A stretch of DNA of 64,000 nt from Mycolicibacter sp. MU0102 (GTDB taxonomy: Bacteria; Actinomycetota; Actinomycetes; Mycobacteriales; Mycobacteriaceae): NCBI RefSeq assembly GCF_963378105.1, contig NZ_OY726398.1:372001-436000 (forward strand), in the 5' to 3' direction. Of the stretch, positions 1-9,903 are shown piece after piece. A program made the position numbers and the translations under genes. Every line of letters begins with the position of its first letter. The first letter of the stretch is position 1. The notes under the pieces are model-generated. The model did no database searches. It was not told the origin of the DNA and saw only the letters and a program-made list of their open reading frames with translations.

Positions 1-621
1 CCCCGAGTCTGCGTCTCTTGCAATGGATCCGGAGTGATCAGCAGCAATCAGGGCGCTTTTGGATTCTCGGAGCCGTGTACCGACTGCCGTGGCAGTGGGT
101 CGATCATCGAGCACCCGTGTTCGGAGTGCAAGGGAACCGGGCGGGCAGCTCGAACCCGCACCATCAATGTGCGGATTCCCCCCGGTGTCGAAGACGGCCA
201 ACGGATTCGGCTGGCGGGCCAGGGTGAGGCCGGACTGCGCGGTGCACCCTCGGGCGACCTGTATGTGACGGTGCGGGTGCGTCCGGACAAGGTCTTCGGG
301 CGTGACGGTGACGACCTGACGGTCACCATCCCGGTGAGCTTCTCCGAGCTTGCCCTGGGCACCACACTCTCGGTCCCGACACTGGACGGCAAAGTCGGTG
401 TGCGGGTGCCGAAGGGAACCGCCGACGGCCGGATACTGCGGGTACGCGGGCGCGGGGTACCCAAGCGCGGCGGCGGAAGTGGTGACCTGCTGGTCACCGT
501 CAAGGTCGCGGTCCCACCGAATCTGGAGGGCCAGGCGCAAGAGGCGCTCGAGGCGTACGCGGCAGCCGAGCAAGCCAGCGGGTTCGACCCGCGGGCCGGA
601 TGGGCGGGTAATCGCTCATGA
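1..621 (+). CDS. dnaJ1: DnaJ chaperone, C-terminal part (5' end outside window)
   Basis: Hsp40 co-chaperone that delivers unfolded clients to DnaK and stimulates its ATPase in the cytoplasm. The frame is open from base 1, so the J-domain and first zinc-finger repeats lie upstream of the window. Three CxxCxGxG-type zinc-finger repeats are visible at the start (CVSCNGSG, CTDCRGSG, CSECKGTG), followed by the DnaJ C-terminal substrate-binding domains, including the GDLYVTVRV and GDLLVTVKV strands. The stop codon overlaps the hspR start as ATGA, so the two are translationally coupled. This is the usual dnaK-grpE-dnaJ1-hspR operon end. DnaJ1 rather than DnaJ2 is inferred from the hspR neighbour. 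Confidence 0.97.
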   Translation, partial: PRVCVSCNGSGVISSNQGAFGFSEPCTDCRGSGSIIEHPCSECKGTGRAARTRTINVRIPPGVEDGQRIRLAGQGEAGLRGAPSGDLYVTVRVRPDKVFGRDGDDLTVTIPVSFSELALGTTLSVPTLDGKVGVRVPKGTADGRILRVRGRGVPKRGGGSGDLLVTVKVAVPPNLEGQAQEALEAYAAAEQASGFDPRAGWAGNRS

Positions 622-992
622 GCAAGTCGGAGAACTCCCGCACCTTCCTGATCTCGGTAGCGGCCGAGCTGGCCGGGATGCACGCCCAGACGCTGCGGAC
701 CTATGACCGGATCGGGCTGGTGACTCCAAGCCGCAGTTCCGGCGGCGGACGTCGCTACTCCGAACGGGACGTCGACATGCTGCGCGAGGTGCAGCGGCTT
801 TCGCACGACGAAGGCGTCAACCTCGCCGGCATCAAGCGGATCATCGAACTGACGAACCAGGTCGAGGCGCTGCAGTCGCGGGTCAAGGAGATGACGGCGG
901 AGTTGGAGATGTTGCGCGGCAACCAGCGTCGGGAGATCGCGGTGGTGCCCAAGAGCACCGCTGTGGTGGTCTGGCAACCGCGCCGCCCATAG
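618..992 (+). CDS. hspR: HspR, MerR-family heat-shock repressor
   Basis: Represses the dnaK operon and clpB by binding HAIR inverted repeats, with DnaK as co-repressor in known actinobacterial systems. The 124-residue product has an N-terminal MerR winged helix (TLRTYDRIGLVTPSRSSGG, about residues 23-41, then RRYSERDVDML) and a coiled-coil region around residues 70-100. The C-terminus ends VVVWQPRRP. The ATG overlaps the dnaJ1 stop (ATGA). A HAIR operator before clpB at 5717-5737 is the likely local target. Length and domain order match known HspR proteins. Confidence 0.97.
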   Translation: MSKSENSRTFLISVAAELAGMHAQTLRTYDRIGLVTPSRSSGGGRRYSERDVDMLREVQRLSHDEGVNLAGIKRIIELTNQVEALQSRVKEMTAELEMLRGNQRREIAVVPKSTAVVVWQPRRP

Positions 993-999
993 CGCCGCT

Positions 1000-1902
1000 C
1001 TAGGCGACCTGCAGCGAGAATTGGGCCACGCCGGGCTGTCCCAGACGGGCCACCGCGTAGCCGCCGCGGCGCAGCGCGTCGGTAGGGGCGGCCATGGGCT
1101 CGAAACAGACCACGGATTCGGTGGCCGGCGCATAGATCTGCGCCGCCGGATAGCCCCGGTCGAACCGGACCTCGATGCGTCGACCGCCGCCGGAGACTGC
1201 GAACACCGCACCAGGGGCCAACTCGTCGAAACCGTGGTCGAACACCGTGTCGCCCAACAACTCTGCCGATGCCGGGTGCGGCGCGAGCGCACCGGTGGGG
1301 ATGTTGTGTGCGTCGACGATCCGGGACCGCATCGTCGGGGTCTCGATGAGCCACTGCGCCCTGGGCACGTCGGGAACGTGAAGGTAGGGGTGGAAGCCGA
1401 AGCACAGCGGCACCGCCGACTCGCTGGTGGCGGTGACCGTGGTACGTACCGTCAAGGTGCGGTCCGCCAACGTGATGGCCAGCTCCAACAGGTGCGGGAA
1501 CGGAAATGTTGCCAGCAGATCCGGGCGGGCCCCGAAGTCGAGTTCCGCGGTCAACGCCGATTCCGATCGGGTGCGCACCTGCCAACCGGTATCCCCGGCC
1601 AGGGTGCCGTGGATCGGGGCGCCGTACTCGTCGGCGTGCACCCCGCCGATCCCAGGAGTAAGCGTTACCTCCGTGGCGTCTACCTGGTAGCCGTTGCCGC
1701 TCAGGCGATTCGCCCACGGATATAGCAGCGGAATGCCCATGGTCTTCTGCTCGGCAACGTAGGCGGCCACGCCCCGACGCTGACCGAGCAGTTCCACGCC
1801 GTCGTCGCACAGCGACGTCCCGATCATCCCCGCGCCAGGAACAAACGTCGCCGTCAGCGACGATGACGGATCAACCAACACGCAGGGCTCGAGATCAGTC
1901 AC
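1000..1902 (-). CDS. aldose 1-epimerase family protein
   Basis: Probable mutarotase interconverting alpha and beta anomers of a hexose in the cytoplasm; the exact sugar cannot be told. The 300-residue protein shows family landmarks: the NRLSGNGY segment, the GVHADEYGAPIHGTL loop, the FGFHPYLHVP motif carrying the catalytic His, and CFEPMAAPTDAL near the C-terminus carrying the likely catalytic Glu. The start is GTG at 1902, preceded by GGAG with a 6-base spacer. It starts 4 bases after the stop of the upstream flavohemoglobin gene, so the two probably share a transcript. I do not recall an M. tuberculosis counterpart at this position, so it may be an insertion at the block boundary. Confidence 0.85.
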   Translation of the reverse strand: MTDLEPCVLVDPSSSLTATFVPGAGMIGTSLCDDGVELLGQRRGVAAYVAEQKTMGIPLLYPWANRLSGNGYQVDATEVTLTPGIGGVHADEYGAPIHGTLAGDTGWQVRTRSESALTAELDFGARPDLLATFPFPHLLELAITLADRTLTVRTTVTATSESAVPLCFGFHPYLHVPDVPRAQWLIETPTMRSRIVDAHNIPTGALAPHPASAELLGDTVFDHGFDELAPGAVFAVSGGGRRIEVRFDRGYPAAQIYAPATESVVCFEPMAAPTDALRRGGYAVARLGQPGVAQFSLQVA

Positions 1903-1905
1903 TTC

Positions 1906-3072
1906 TCACTCCGACAAGGGGTCGTGTTGAATGCGTTGTGGGGGAGCTCCTTTAGCGACGAGCGCAGCCACGGTAGCCCGCGTCATCTCCGGTCCTCCGC
2001 AGACCAGAATCTGGCGGTCGCCCCAGCTTCCGTAGCTGGTCACCACCTCCGCCAACCGCCCGGTCTGCCGCACATGCAAGCCGCGCGGCGGGGTGACGTC
2101 GGGATAGTCGGCGGCCCATTCCGGGTCGCCCGCGTACTCCGACACCGGTGTCACCGACAGCCACGGGTTGTGTGCGGCGATCTGCCACAGCGTGGGCAGG
2201 TCGTAGAGCTCGCAGGGATAGCGGCCACCGAAGAACAGGTGCACACGGGGATTCACGCCCCACCGGGTCAGGTCCATGACGATCGCCCGTAGCGGTGCCA
2301 GGCCGGTACTTCCGGCGACCATCAGCACGTCACCAGCATCGCGATCGACGTGCAGGCCGCCGTGCGGGCTGGACAGTCGCCATCGGTCACCGGGCCGGGT
2401 TTCGTTGACGATCGCGGTGCTGACCAGGCCGGCAGGGACCGCCCGGACGTGAAACTCGATGGCCCCGGTCTCGTCGGCGGGCATGCTCGGGCTCAAGTAG
2501 CGCCATGACCGCGGGCACTGCGGTACCTCGACTTTGACGTACTGGCCGGGGTGATACGGCAGCGGTTGGTCCAACTGGATCCGGACGACGGCGAGGTCGC
2601 GGGAGACCCGCAGGTGCTCGACGACGGTGCCGTCCCACCAGGCGGGTCCCTCTTCGGCATCGGCCGCCCCGCCCATCACGCCGATGATCAGATTCAGCGC
2701 CTCGCGGGCGGCGTCGTCGACGGCTGCGGTCCAGCTGTCGGCCAACTCGTCACGCAGGGTGACTAGCAGCACTTGGCCTATGACGTGGTAATGGCGTTGC
2801 GTCACACCGTACTTGCGGTGGTCACGGCCCAGTTGGGCCAGAAGCGTTACGGGTTCCTGCGCCCGTTGGGCGATGAATTCGCCGAGCACCCAGCTCATGG
2901 CATGGGCGAAAGCGGCCCGCTGGGTGGTCAGGTCAGCGGGGAACAGATCACGCACCGACGGGTCGGTGCCGAACCATCGGGTGAAGAACTGGGCGACTAG
3001 GCCGGAACCGTCGGACGGCACGGCAAACGCCTCATGCAGCACGCGCAGCGCGTCGCGATCATCCAGTCCCAC
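1906..3072 (-). CDS. flavohemoglobin (Rv0385-like, type II)
   Basis: Two-domain heme/flavin protein: an N-terminal globin (about residues 1-145) and a ferredoxin-reductase-like FAD and NAD(P)-binding half (about 155-388). The distal and proximal globin helices are recognisable around HRKYGVTQRHYHVIGQ. The FAD-binding strand reads WRYLSPSMP in place of the R-x-Y-S motif of classic NO-dioxygenases. The nucleotide-binding GSTGLAPLRA and CGGPEMT motifs are present. Mycobacterial type II flavohemoglobins are reported to act with D-lactate rather than as simple NO dioxygenases; substrate here is inferred from that family. Start is GTG at 3072. Its orientation relative to clpB mirrors M. tuberculosis with the block inverted. 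Confidence 0.9.
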   Translation of the reverse strand: MGLDDRDALRVLHEAFAVPSDGSGLVAQFFTRWFGTDPSVRDLFPADLTTQRAAFAHAMSWVLGEFIAQRAQEPVTLLAQLGRDHRKYGVTQRHYHVIGQVLLVTLRDELADSWTAAVDDAAREALNLIIGVMGGAADAEEGPAWWDGTVVEHLRVSRDLAVVRIQLDQPLPYHPGQYVKVEVPQCPRSWRYLSPSMPADETGAIEFHVRAVPAGLVSTAIVNETRPGDRWRLSSPHGGLHVDRDAGDVLMVAGSTGLAPLRAIVMDLTRWGVNPRVHLFFGGRYPCELYDLPTLWQIAAHNPWLSVTPVSEYAGDPEWAADYPDVTPPRGLHVRQTGRLAEVVTSYGSWGDRQILVCGGPEMTRATVAALVAKGAPPQRIQHDPLSE

Positions 3073-3108
3073 GGCCGCGATCTTAATGCTGGCCGGCGGC
3101 GATGCCGG

Positions 3109-3780
3109 CTATAGCGCGTGAATCCCGTTGTAGACCACCATCGCACCAATGAGTACCAGGATGACGGCGACCAGCGCGGCGTGCTGCTGCTCCATCCACT
3201 TCTTGAGCCGGTTCAGTGCCGGATCGAGTCGGTCGCTGGCCGCCAGGTAGCCCAGAATCGGGATCAGGACCGAGGATGCGGCCAGGGCGACGAAAAATAT
3301 GGCCGCCGGCCAACTGTCCTCTCTGCGCAGTCCGGCACTACCGATGGCCAGCCCGGCCGCCGCACACATGAACAGCACTTCCGGTCGGATCACCGCCAGC
3401 GCCGCGGCCGTTAAGCCAGCGCGCAGCGGGGACATCGAGGTGAATGAGCGCATCCAGCGCGGCATCTCGCCGTGGCCGTGGCGGGTCGCCCACCGGTAGA
3501 GGCCGAACGCGATCAGCGCCGCACCGACGACAATCCGCAACCACGACGCCCAGGTCGGCGGCGTCGTGTGTAAGCCGCCCAGCAGCCCGGATACCGCGAT
3601 GAAGGCGGCGGTCAGTGCCGCCAGGCCCACCAACCAACCGAGGAGGAAGGACAGTCCGGTCTCGCGTGGGCGCGCGGTGTGCAGCACCAGCACGGCCGGG
3701 ATGACGGTGATCGGAGAGAGGGCCACCACCAGTGCGAGCGGGATCAAGGCGGTCCACACCGAAGCCAGGCTGGTCGTCAT
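3109..3780 (-). CDS. GAP-family (Sap/SfLAP-like) membrane protein
   Basis: A 223-residue polytopic membrane protein with about six transmembrane segments. The first carries the S-P-I-T-V-I-P signature (ALSPITVIPAVLVLHTARP) of the mycobacterial GAP family, whose members help move glycolipids such as glycopeptidolipid or sulfolipid precursors across the membrane. The cytoplasmic loop is basic (WATRHGHGEMPRW). No glycolipid synthesis genes are adjacent, so the cargo is unknown; the fold is LysE-like, so another exporter role is possible. It is a single gene, divergent from the MerT-like gene whose promoter lies in the 100-base gap. Confidence 0.8.
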   Translation of the reverse strand: MTTSLASVWTALIPLALVVALSPITVIPAVLVLHTARPRETGLSFLLGWLVGLAALTAAFIAVSGLLGGLHTTPPTWASWLRIVVGAALIAFGLYRWATRHGHGEMPRWMRSFTSMSPLRAGLTAAALAVIRPEVLFMCAAAGLAIGSAGLRREDSWPAAIFFVALAASSVLIPILGYLAASDRLDPALNRLKKWMEQQHAALVAVILVLIGAMVVYNGIHAL

Positions 3781-3834
3781 AGCAGCACCGTAGCCGACTA
3801 GATGGCACGGACCGAGTTACGCAGACCTTGCTAG

Positions 3835-3851
3835 ATACCCATACGGGGTAT
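3835..3851. promoter_or_regulatory. CsoR/DUF156-type operator within a promoter
   Basis: Inverted repeat ATACCC-ATACG-GGGTAT with a G-rich arm, the layout typical of operators for CsoR/RcnR-family metal sensors. It lies between a -35-like TTGCTA (3828-3833) and a -10-like TATAGG (3849-3854), so a bound repressor would block RNA polymerase. The MerT-like gene starts 32 bases downstream at 3883. No csoR-like gene is in the window. Assignment to this regulator family is inference from operator shape and the target gene. Confidence 0.6.
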
Positions 3852-3882
3852 AGGTTCGCAGAAATACCTACGAAGGGCGGAC

Positions 3883-4359
3883 ATGTCACCCACGTCAGAA
3901 TGTCGCGACCGGCCCCGCTGGCGCAGGCCTACCGGACGCCGGTTCGGGGCGGCGGGAGTTGTTGCCGCGCTGACCTGCACGCTGGCCTGTTGCCTGCCGG
4001 CGATTCTGGTGGCGCTTGGCGCCGGCGCGTCGGCCGCGGCCGGTGCGGGACACGCCGGTCACGGCGCCGGCGGATCTTCGGGGTGGCTCGCCACGTTGCT
4101 CGACACGCTGCACCGGATCAGTCCTGTACTGCTGATCGTGTCGATCGTGCTCGTCACGGTGGCGTTCGCGCTGCGGCGTCGAGCGGCAGTGCTGCCGGCG
4201 CTGCTTGCCGGCGTGGTGCTCTACCTCAGCGTGCACGGGCAGGGCGATCCCGCTGTCATGTACGCGGGGATGGCGCTGGGCTACGGCGCCTGGATCGTGC
4301 TGTATCTGTGGACGCGTCCACGGCCCGGCGCAAGCTCATGTCAGAAGTCAACGCTGTGA
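3883..4359 (+). CDS. MerT-like cysteine-motif membrane protein
   Basis: A 158-residue membrane protein with about four transmembrane segments. The first holds Cys32, Cys36, Cys37 and Pro39 (TCTLACCLPAILVALGAGAS), which closely resembles the vicinal-Cys first helix of MerT-type mercury transporters. A short loop with two histidines (GHAGHGAGG) follows, then three further hydrophobic spans. A soft-metal role is therefore likely. The CsoR-type operator just upstream supports metal-responsive expression. Which metal (Cu, Hg or other) cannot be said; MerP and MerA are not adjacent. The start ATG has a GAAGGG ribosome site. The 3' end overlaps the convergent TetR gene by 12 bases. Confidence 0.7.
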   Translation: MSPTSECRDRPRWRRPTGRRFGAAGVVAALTCTLACCLPAILVALGAGASAAAGAGHAGHGAGGSSGWLATLLDTLHRISPVLLIVSIVLVTVAFALRRRAAVLPALLAGVVLYLSVHGQGDPAVMYAGMALGYGAWIVLYLWTRPRPGASSCQKSTL

Positions 4360-4974
4360 CGGGATTGCCAAGCTCAGCTCGGCGCGCACCAGGTCGGCCG
4401 CGAACTTCACCAGTTCGGCACGGCTGACGCGCAGACGGCCATCGGCCCAGTCGAGAACCAGTGTGGTGAGCGCTCCGGACAGCGCGCTGGCACCCATGGC
4501 TTGTGCAGCGGTGATGGGCGACGAATTGCCGATGCCGGATGAGCCGATCAGCGCGCCCAGTAGGCCGGGCAGGATATCGGCGCGATGATCGGCCAACAGG
4601 CTGCTGGACTGCGGTTCGCGCAGCAGGATTCGCAGCCGACGTGGATCTTCCTCGAAATAGGCTGTCGCCCTGTCGAGTGCCACGCTGATCGGCGCCGCTT
4701 TGCCGGCGACACCGGCCATGGTGGCAAGCAGCTCTGCGTTGCACCGGTCGTATACGGCCAGGATCAGCTCGTCTGTGTCACTGAAGCTTTCGTAGAAGTA
4801 GCGAAGACTGAGCCCGGCGTCGCGGCACGCCGCGCGCATGGTGACGCCGGCCGTGCCCCCGGTGCCCAGCAGCTCCACCCCCGCCTCGATCAGCTGAGTC
4901 CGACGTGCCTGGGACCGGGCATCGTGGGTCTGACCGCGCCACACCCGCGGCTCCCGCTCGCCACCCATGTGCAC
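4348..4974 (-). CDS. TetR-family transcriptional regulator
   Basis: One-component regulator of 208 residues. The N-terminal helix-turn-helix spans about residues 20-70 (RRTQLIEAGVELLGTGGTAG then RYFYESFSDTDELILAVYD). The C-terminal ligand domain is alpha-helical and hydrophobic, with no recognised effector pocket. ATG codons at 4974 and 4968 are both possible starts (MHM). It overlaps the end of the MerT-like gene tail to tail and faces away from it, so it is unlikely to control the metal operator, which has CsoR rather than TetR geometry. Target genes are unknown. Confidence 0.9.
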   Translation of the reverse strand: MHMGGEREPRVWRGQTHDARSQARRTQLIEAGVELLGTGGTAGVTMRAACRDAGLSLRYFYESFSDTDELILAVYDRCNAELLATMAGVAGKAAPISVALDRATAYFEEDPRRLRILLREPQSSSLLADHRADILPGLLGALIGSSGIGNSSPITAAQAMGASALSGALTTLVLDWADGRLRVSRAELVKFAADLVRAELSLAIPSQR

Positions 4975-5063
4975 CTCCGAATCGTGGGGAAGCTTGAGGA
5001 TACGTTCCCGCGCCTGCTTACATAGAGGAATCAGACGATTCCAGTTGGCCGGAGGGTTGGGAT

Positions 5064-5687
5064 ATGTTCGACGAAGCCCGATTTCGGCAAGCCATCGCCA
5101 AGCCGAGGCTGCGCCAGCCGTTGCCGGACTATCTTCCCGGCAACCGGGCGGGTGGGAAGGTCGACGAGCGGGCGGGTGGGAAAGTCAAGGTGCTCAACGA
5201 GTTTGAGCTCAACGCCATGACGCAGCAGTGGTTCGTTGACCTGGACCGCAAGATCGCTCACTATGCCGACCGTGGGATCGGCGTGGCCTTCGCGGCCGAA
5301 TGGGCCAAAAAGTATTGGTGGAGTTGGCTGATGAGGGATATGTCACTCAACCACGAGCTCTATACCCCGGACCTGCGCTACAAGGTCATCGTTCGCTACA
5401 TCGGCAGCGGGCACTTCAGTGGCACCCTGCGGTTCTATCCCTACGACGAGTCGACCCCGGCGATCCACGGTGTCGGTACGTTCGCGCAGTGCACTGCGGT
5501 GGACCGCTATCACTTCAACGCCGACGGGCTGATGTATGAAGGGGAGACGCTGTTCGACCTGCTCGATGCCACCCAATCGGCCGGCGTCCTGCCGTCGGAC
5601 GACAGTTGGCTGTTCCGGGCGCCGATGGGCGCCTCGCGGCTGCCCCGGTTGGTGCAGAACGCCCGTCGCACGCTGCGCCTGGGCTGA
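5064..5687 (+). CDS. NTF2/SnoaL-like protein with an internal gap and 8-residue repeat
   Basis: A 207-residue cytoplasmic protein. The region WSWLMRDMSLNHELYTPDLR and the later YIGSGHFSGTLRFYPYDEST and TAVDRYHFNADGLMYEGETL segments resemble an NTF2-like family frequent in mycobacteria, often linked to steroid or lipid metabolism. From memory of that family, the helix and strand that normally lie between DLRYK and the GSGHFSG strand appear to be missing, suggesting an in-frame internal deletion. Near residue 28 an 8-residue unit is duplicated (RAGGKVDE, RAGGKVKV), reflecting a 24-base direct repeat at 5145-5186. Start ATG has a good GGAGGG site. No partner gene is evident. Confidence 0.75.
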   Translation: MFDEARFRQAIAKPRLRQPLPDYLPGNRAGGKVDERAGGKVKVLNEFELNAMTQQWFVDLDRKIAHYADRGIGVAFAAEWAKKYWWSWLMRDMSLNHELYTPDLRYKVIVRYIGSGHFSGTLRFYPYDESTPAIHGVGTFAQCTAVDRYHFNADGLMYEGETLFDLLDATQSAGVLPSDDSWLFRAPMGASRLPRLVQNARRTLRLG

Positions 5688-5716
5688 GCCGACCATCTGC
5701 TCGGCAGAAAAATAGA

Positions 5717-5737
5717 CTTGAGCGGAACAGACTCAAC
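5717..5737. promoter_or_regulatory. HAIR operator (HspR-binding inverted repeat) before clpB
   Basis: CTTGAGC-N7-ACTCAAC matches the HAIR consensus CTTGAGT-N7-ACTCAAG at 12 of 14 arm positions. HspR, encoded at 618-992, is known to repress clpB in actinobacteria through such sites. It lies 78 bases before the clpB start and overlaps the SigH-type promoter. Confidence 0.85.
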
Positions 5738-5749
5738 CTTGACGGCGTT
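5723..5749 (+). promoter_or_regulatory. SigH/SigE-type promoter of clpB
   Basis: CGGAACA (5723-5729) followed after 17 bases by CGTT (GTT at 5747-5749) fits the -35 GGAAC and -10 GTT consensus of mycobacterial SigH. The -35 element lies inside the spacer of the HAIR operator, so HspR binding would occlude it. ClpB is a known member of the SigH regulon in M. tuberculosis. Confidence 0.6.
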
Positions 5750-5814
5750 GGACAACACGACAAGCATTTTCGGCGGGACCTTCTCGGCCCGCTCTGACCC
5801 CGAATGGAGGTGTC

Positions 5815-8361
<2,547 letters not shown>

Positions 8362-8375
8362 GACTTCCCTCACGG

Positions 8376-8409
8376 CAAGGCCCCTCGGAAGCAGTTCCGG
8401 GGGGCCTTG
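8376..8409 (+). terminator. intrinsic terminator after clpB
   Basis: Stem CAAGGCCCC..GGAA / TTCC..GGGGCCTTG with a GCAG loop, starting 15 bases after the clpB stop; followed by GTCGTCTGT, without a long U-tract, as is usual in mycobacteria. Confidence 0.85.
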
Positions 8410-8450
8410 TCGTCTGTCGGCGCTCCTTTGCGGATGCGGTGTTGAAGCTG

Positions 8451-8469
8451 ATCGGTTAGCCTAACCATT
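8451..8469. promoter_or_regulatory. IdeR/DtxR-like iron box before the first PecA-like gene
   Basis: The core GGTTAGCCTAACC (8454-8466) is a perfect palindrome and fits all 13 central positions of the DtxR/IdeR consensus TWAGGTTAGSCTAACCTWA; two of the six flanking positions also match, giving 15 of 19. It ends 54 bases before the ATG at 8521. Iron control of the downstream gene is inference. Confidence 0.5.
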
Positions 8470-8520
8470 ACTGAGAAATTCCGGTGTATTCCTGCACCGT
8501 TATTCATCCGGAGGGTAGCC

Positions 8521-9741
8521 ATGTCAGCTCGTCGCCATCGCCTGGTGGGCGCCGTCGGCGCCGTGGGCGCGGTCATGGCGCTGGGCGCGCCCGCCCCGGC
8601 CGCTCAGGCTGACTGGGACGACCTGTTCCAGCCCATCATCGACGCCATCAGCTGGGTCGACCCGGGCATCGCTGCCGACACCGACCCGGGTTCCGCGCTG
8701 TCCTCGTTGGACACCCTGTTCAACGGCTGGTACCAGGACCTCATTTACACCCCGCTCCACAGCATCGCGCCGTGGGCGTTCGCTGACACCCTGCCCGGCA
8801 GTGCTGTCGCGTACGACTCGGACAGTGCCAACCTCCCTGACAGCTTCACCGTCCCGCTGGAGGTCAATCTCAACACCCAACCGGTGATCAACGTGTCCGT
8901 GGGCGGCGGCGCGCAGACCGAGGTGCTGGTCGACACCGGCGCCGCGGGGCTGGTCATCCCGATCTGGAACATCAACCCGTTCGGCATCACCGGCCTGCCC
9001 ACCGGGTTCAACATCGGCCAATTCGGCGGTGCATTGAACTACTTCTATCTGGAACTGCCCACCACGGTCACCTTCACCGGTGAGAACGGTGACACCGTCA
9101 CCGCGGACACCACGGTGGATGCGGTGCTGTTCGCGTTCCCGGCGAACTTCAGCCTCGACGGCTCGTGGTCCATCGAGAGCTACCTGGCCGGCTCGTCCAC
9201 CGGGATCTTGGGCATCGGACCTAACGCGCTCGGACCCACTCCCGATCACATTCCGACCGCCGACCTGCCGGGCAGTCTCGGTCACGGCGTGCTGATCGAC
9301 CAGGCGGGCGGCAAATTGATCTTCGGGGACAACCCCTACGAGGGTGGCACCGTGATTCAGGGGGCGCCGTGGGCGGACTTGAAGGTGCAGCTCAACGACG
9401 GGCCGCTTACGCCGGTCAAGGGCGTGATCGACTCCGGCGGGGTGTACGGAACCATGCCGTCGTCGGTGCTCAACGCTGCGGGCGTAACTCCGACCTCCGA
9501 CGGAAAGCTGCCCTTAGGGACGGAGATCTCCGTCTACGCCAAGGACGGCACGCTGCTGTACGAGTACAAGGTCAACTCACTGCTCCCGGCACCAACGGAT
9601 GAAGCCACTCGCAGCCCGATCGTGGTCGGCGGAAACAACATGAACACCGGTAACTGGCTCTTCGGCCAACAGCCGGTCTACATCAACTACGGCGTACCCG
9701 GCGGGCAGACCATCATCGGCGGCACCCTCATCCAGCTGTGA
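8521..9741 (+). CDS. secreted PecA-like aspartic protease, no PE domain (copy 1)
   Basis: A 406-residue exported protein. A signal peptide with two adjacent arginines runs to AQA30 and is followed by DWDDLFQPIIDAIS. The rest is a pepsin-like aspartic protease domain of the PecA type: the first catalytic motif is VLVDTGAAGLVIP (Asp138) and the second GVIDSGGVYGTMP (Asp304). Near the C-terminus are NMNTGNWLFGQQPVY and GGQTIIGG. In M. tuberculosis and M. marinum this domain normally sits behind a PE domain and cleaves PE_PGRS proteins; here a plain signal peptide replaces PE. It is followed by a duplicate gene. The IdeR-like palindrome suggests regulation by iron. The start has a GGAGGGTAGCC site. 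Confidence 0.85.
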   Translation: MSARRHRLVGAVGAVGAVMALGAPAPAAQADWDDLFQPIIDAISWVDPGIAADTDPGSALSSLDTLFNGWYQDLIYTPLHSIAPWAFADTLPGSAVAYDSDSANLPDSFTVPLEVNLNTQPVINVSVGGGAQTEVLVDTGAAGLVIPIWNINPFGITGLPTGFNIGQFGGALNYFYLELPTTVTFTGENGDTVTADTTVDAVLFAFPANFSLDGSWSIESYLAGSSTGILGIGPNALGPTPDHIPTADLPGSLGHGVLIDQAGGKLIFGDNPYEGGTVIQGAPWADLKVQLNDGPLTPVKGVIDSGGVYGTMPSSVLNAAGVTPTSDGKLPLGTEISVYAKDGTLLYEYKVNSLLPAPTDEATRSPIVVGGNNMNTGNWLFGQQPVYINYGVPGGQTIIGGTLIQL

Positions 9742-9835
9742 TGAGGTAGGGGCCGGGAGCCTCGGTAAGAACGTCCCCCAAGCGATTTTTGGTGCTTTCT
9801 TGGCTAAATCCCCTGGTGTTCTGCGCCCCTGGCTG

Positions 9836-9847
9836 GGTTAGCTGACC
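9836..9847. promoter_or_regulatory. degenerate counterpart of the iron-box palindrome
   Basis: GGTTAGCTGACC resembles GGTTAGCCTAACC with one base lost and one changed. It begins 68 bases before the ATG at 9904; the intact site begins 67 bases before the ATG of the paralogous gene. The matching position suggests a duplicated and decayed operator. Function is doubtful. Confidence 0.3.
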
Positions 9848-9903
9848 GCGGTTGGTTACGGCCCAGCGGATGTCCGTGACCTCGTGCGGGGAGGTTTCGG
9901 AAG

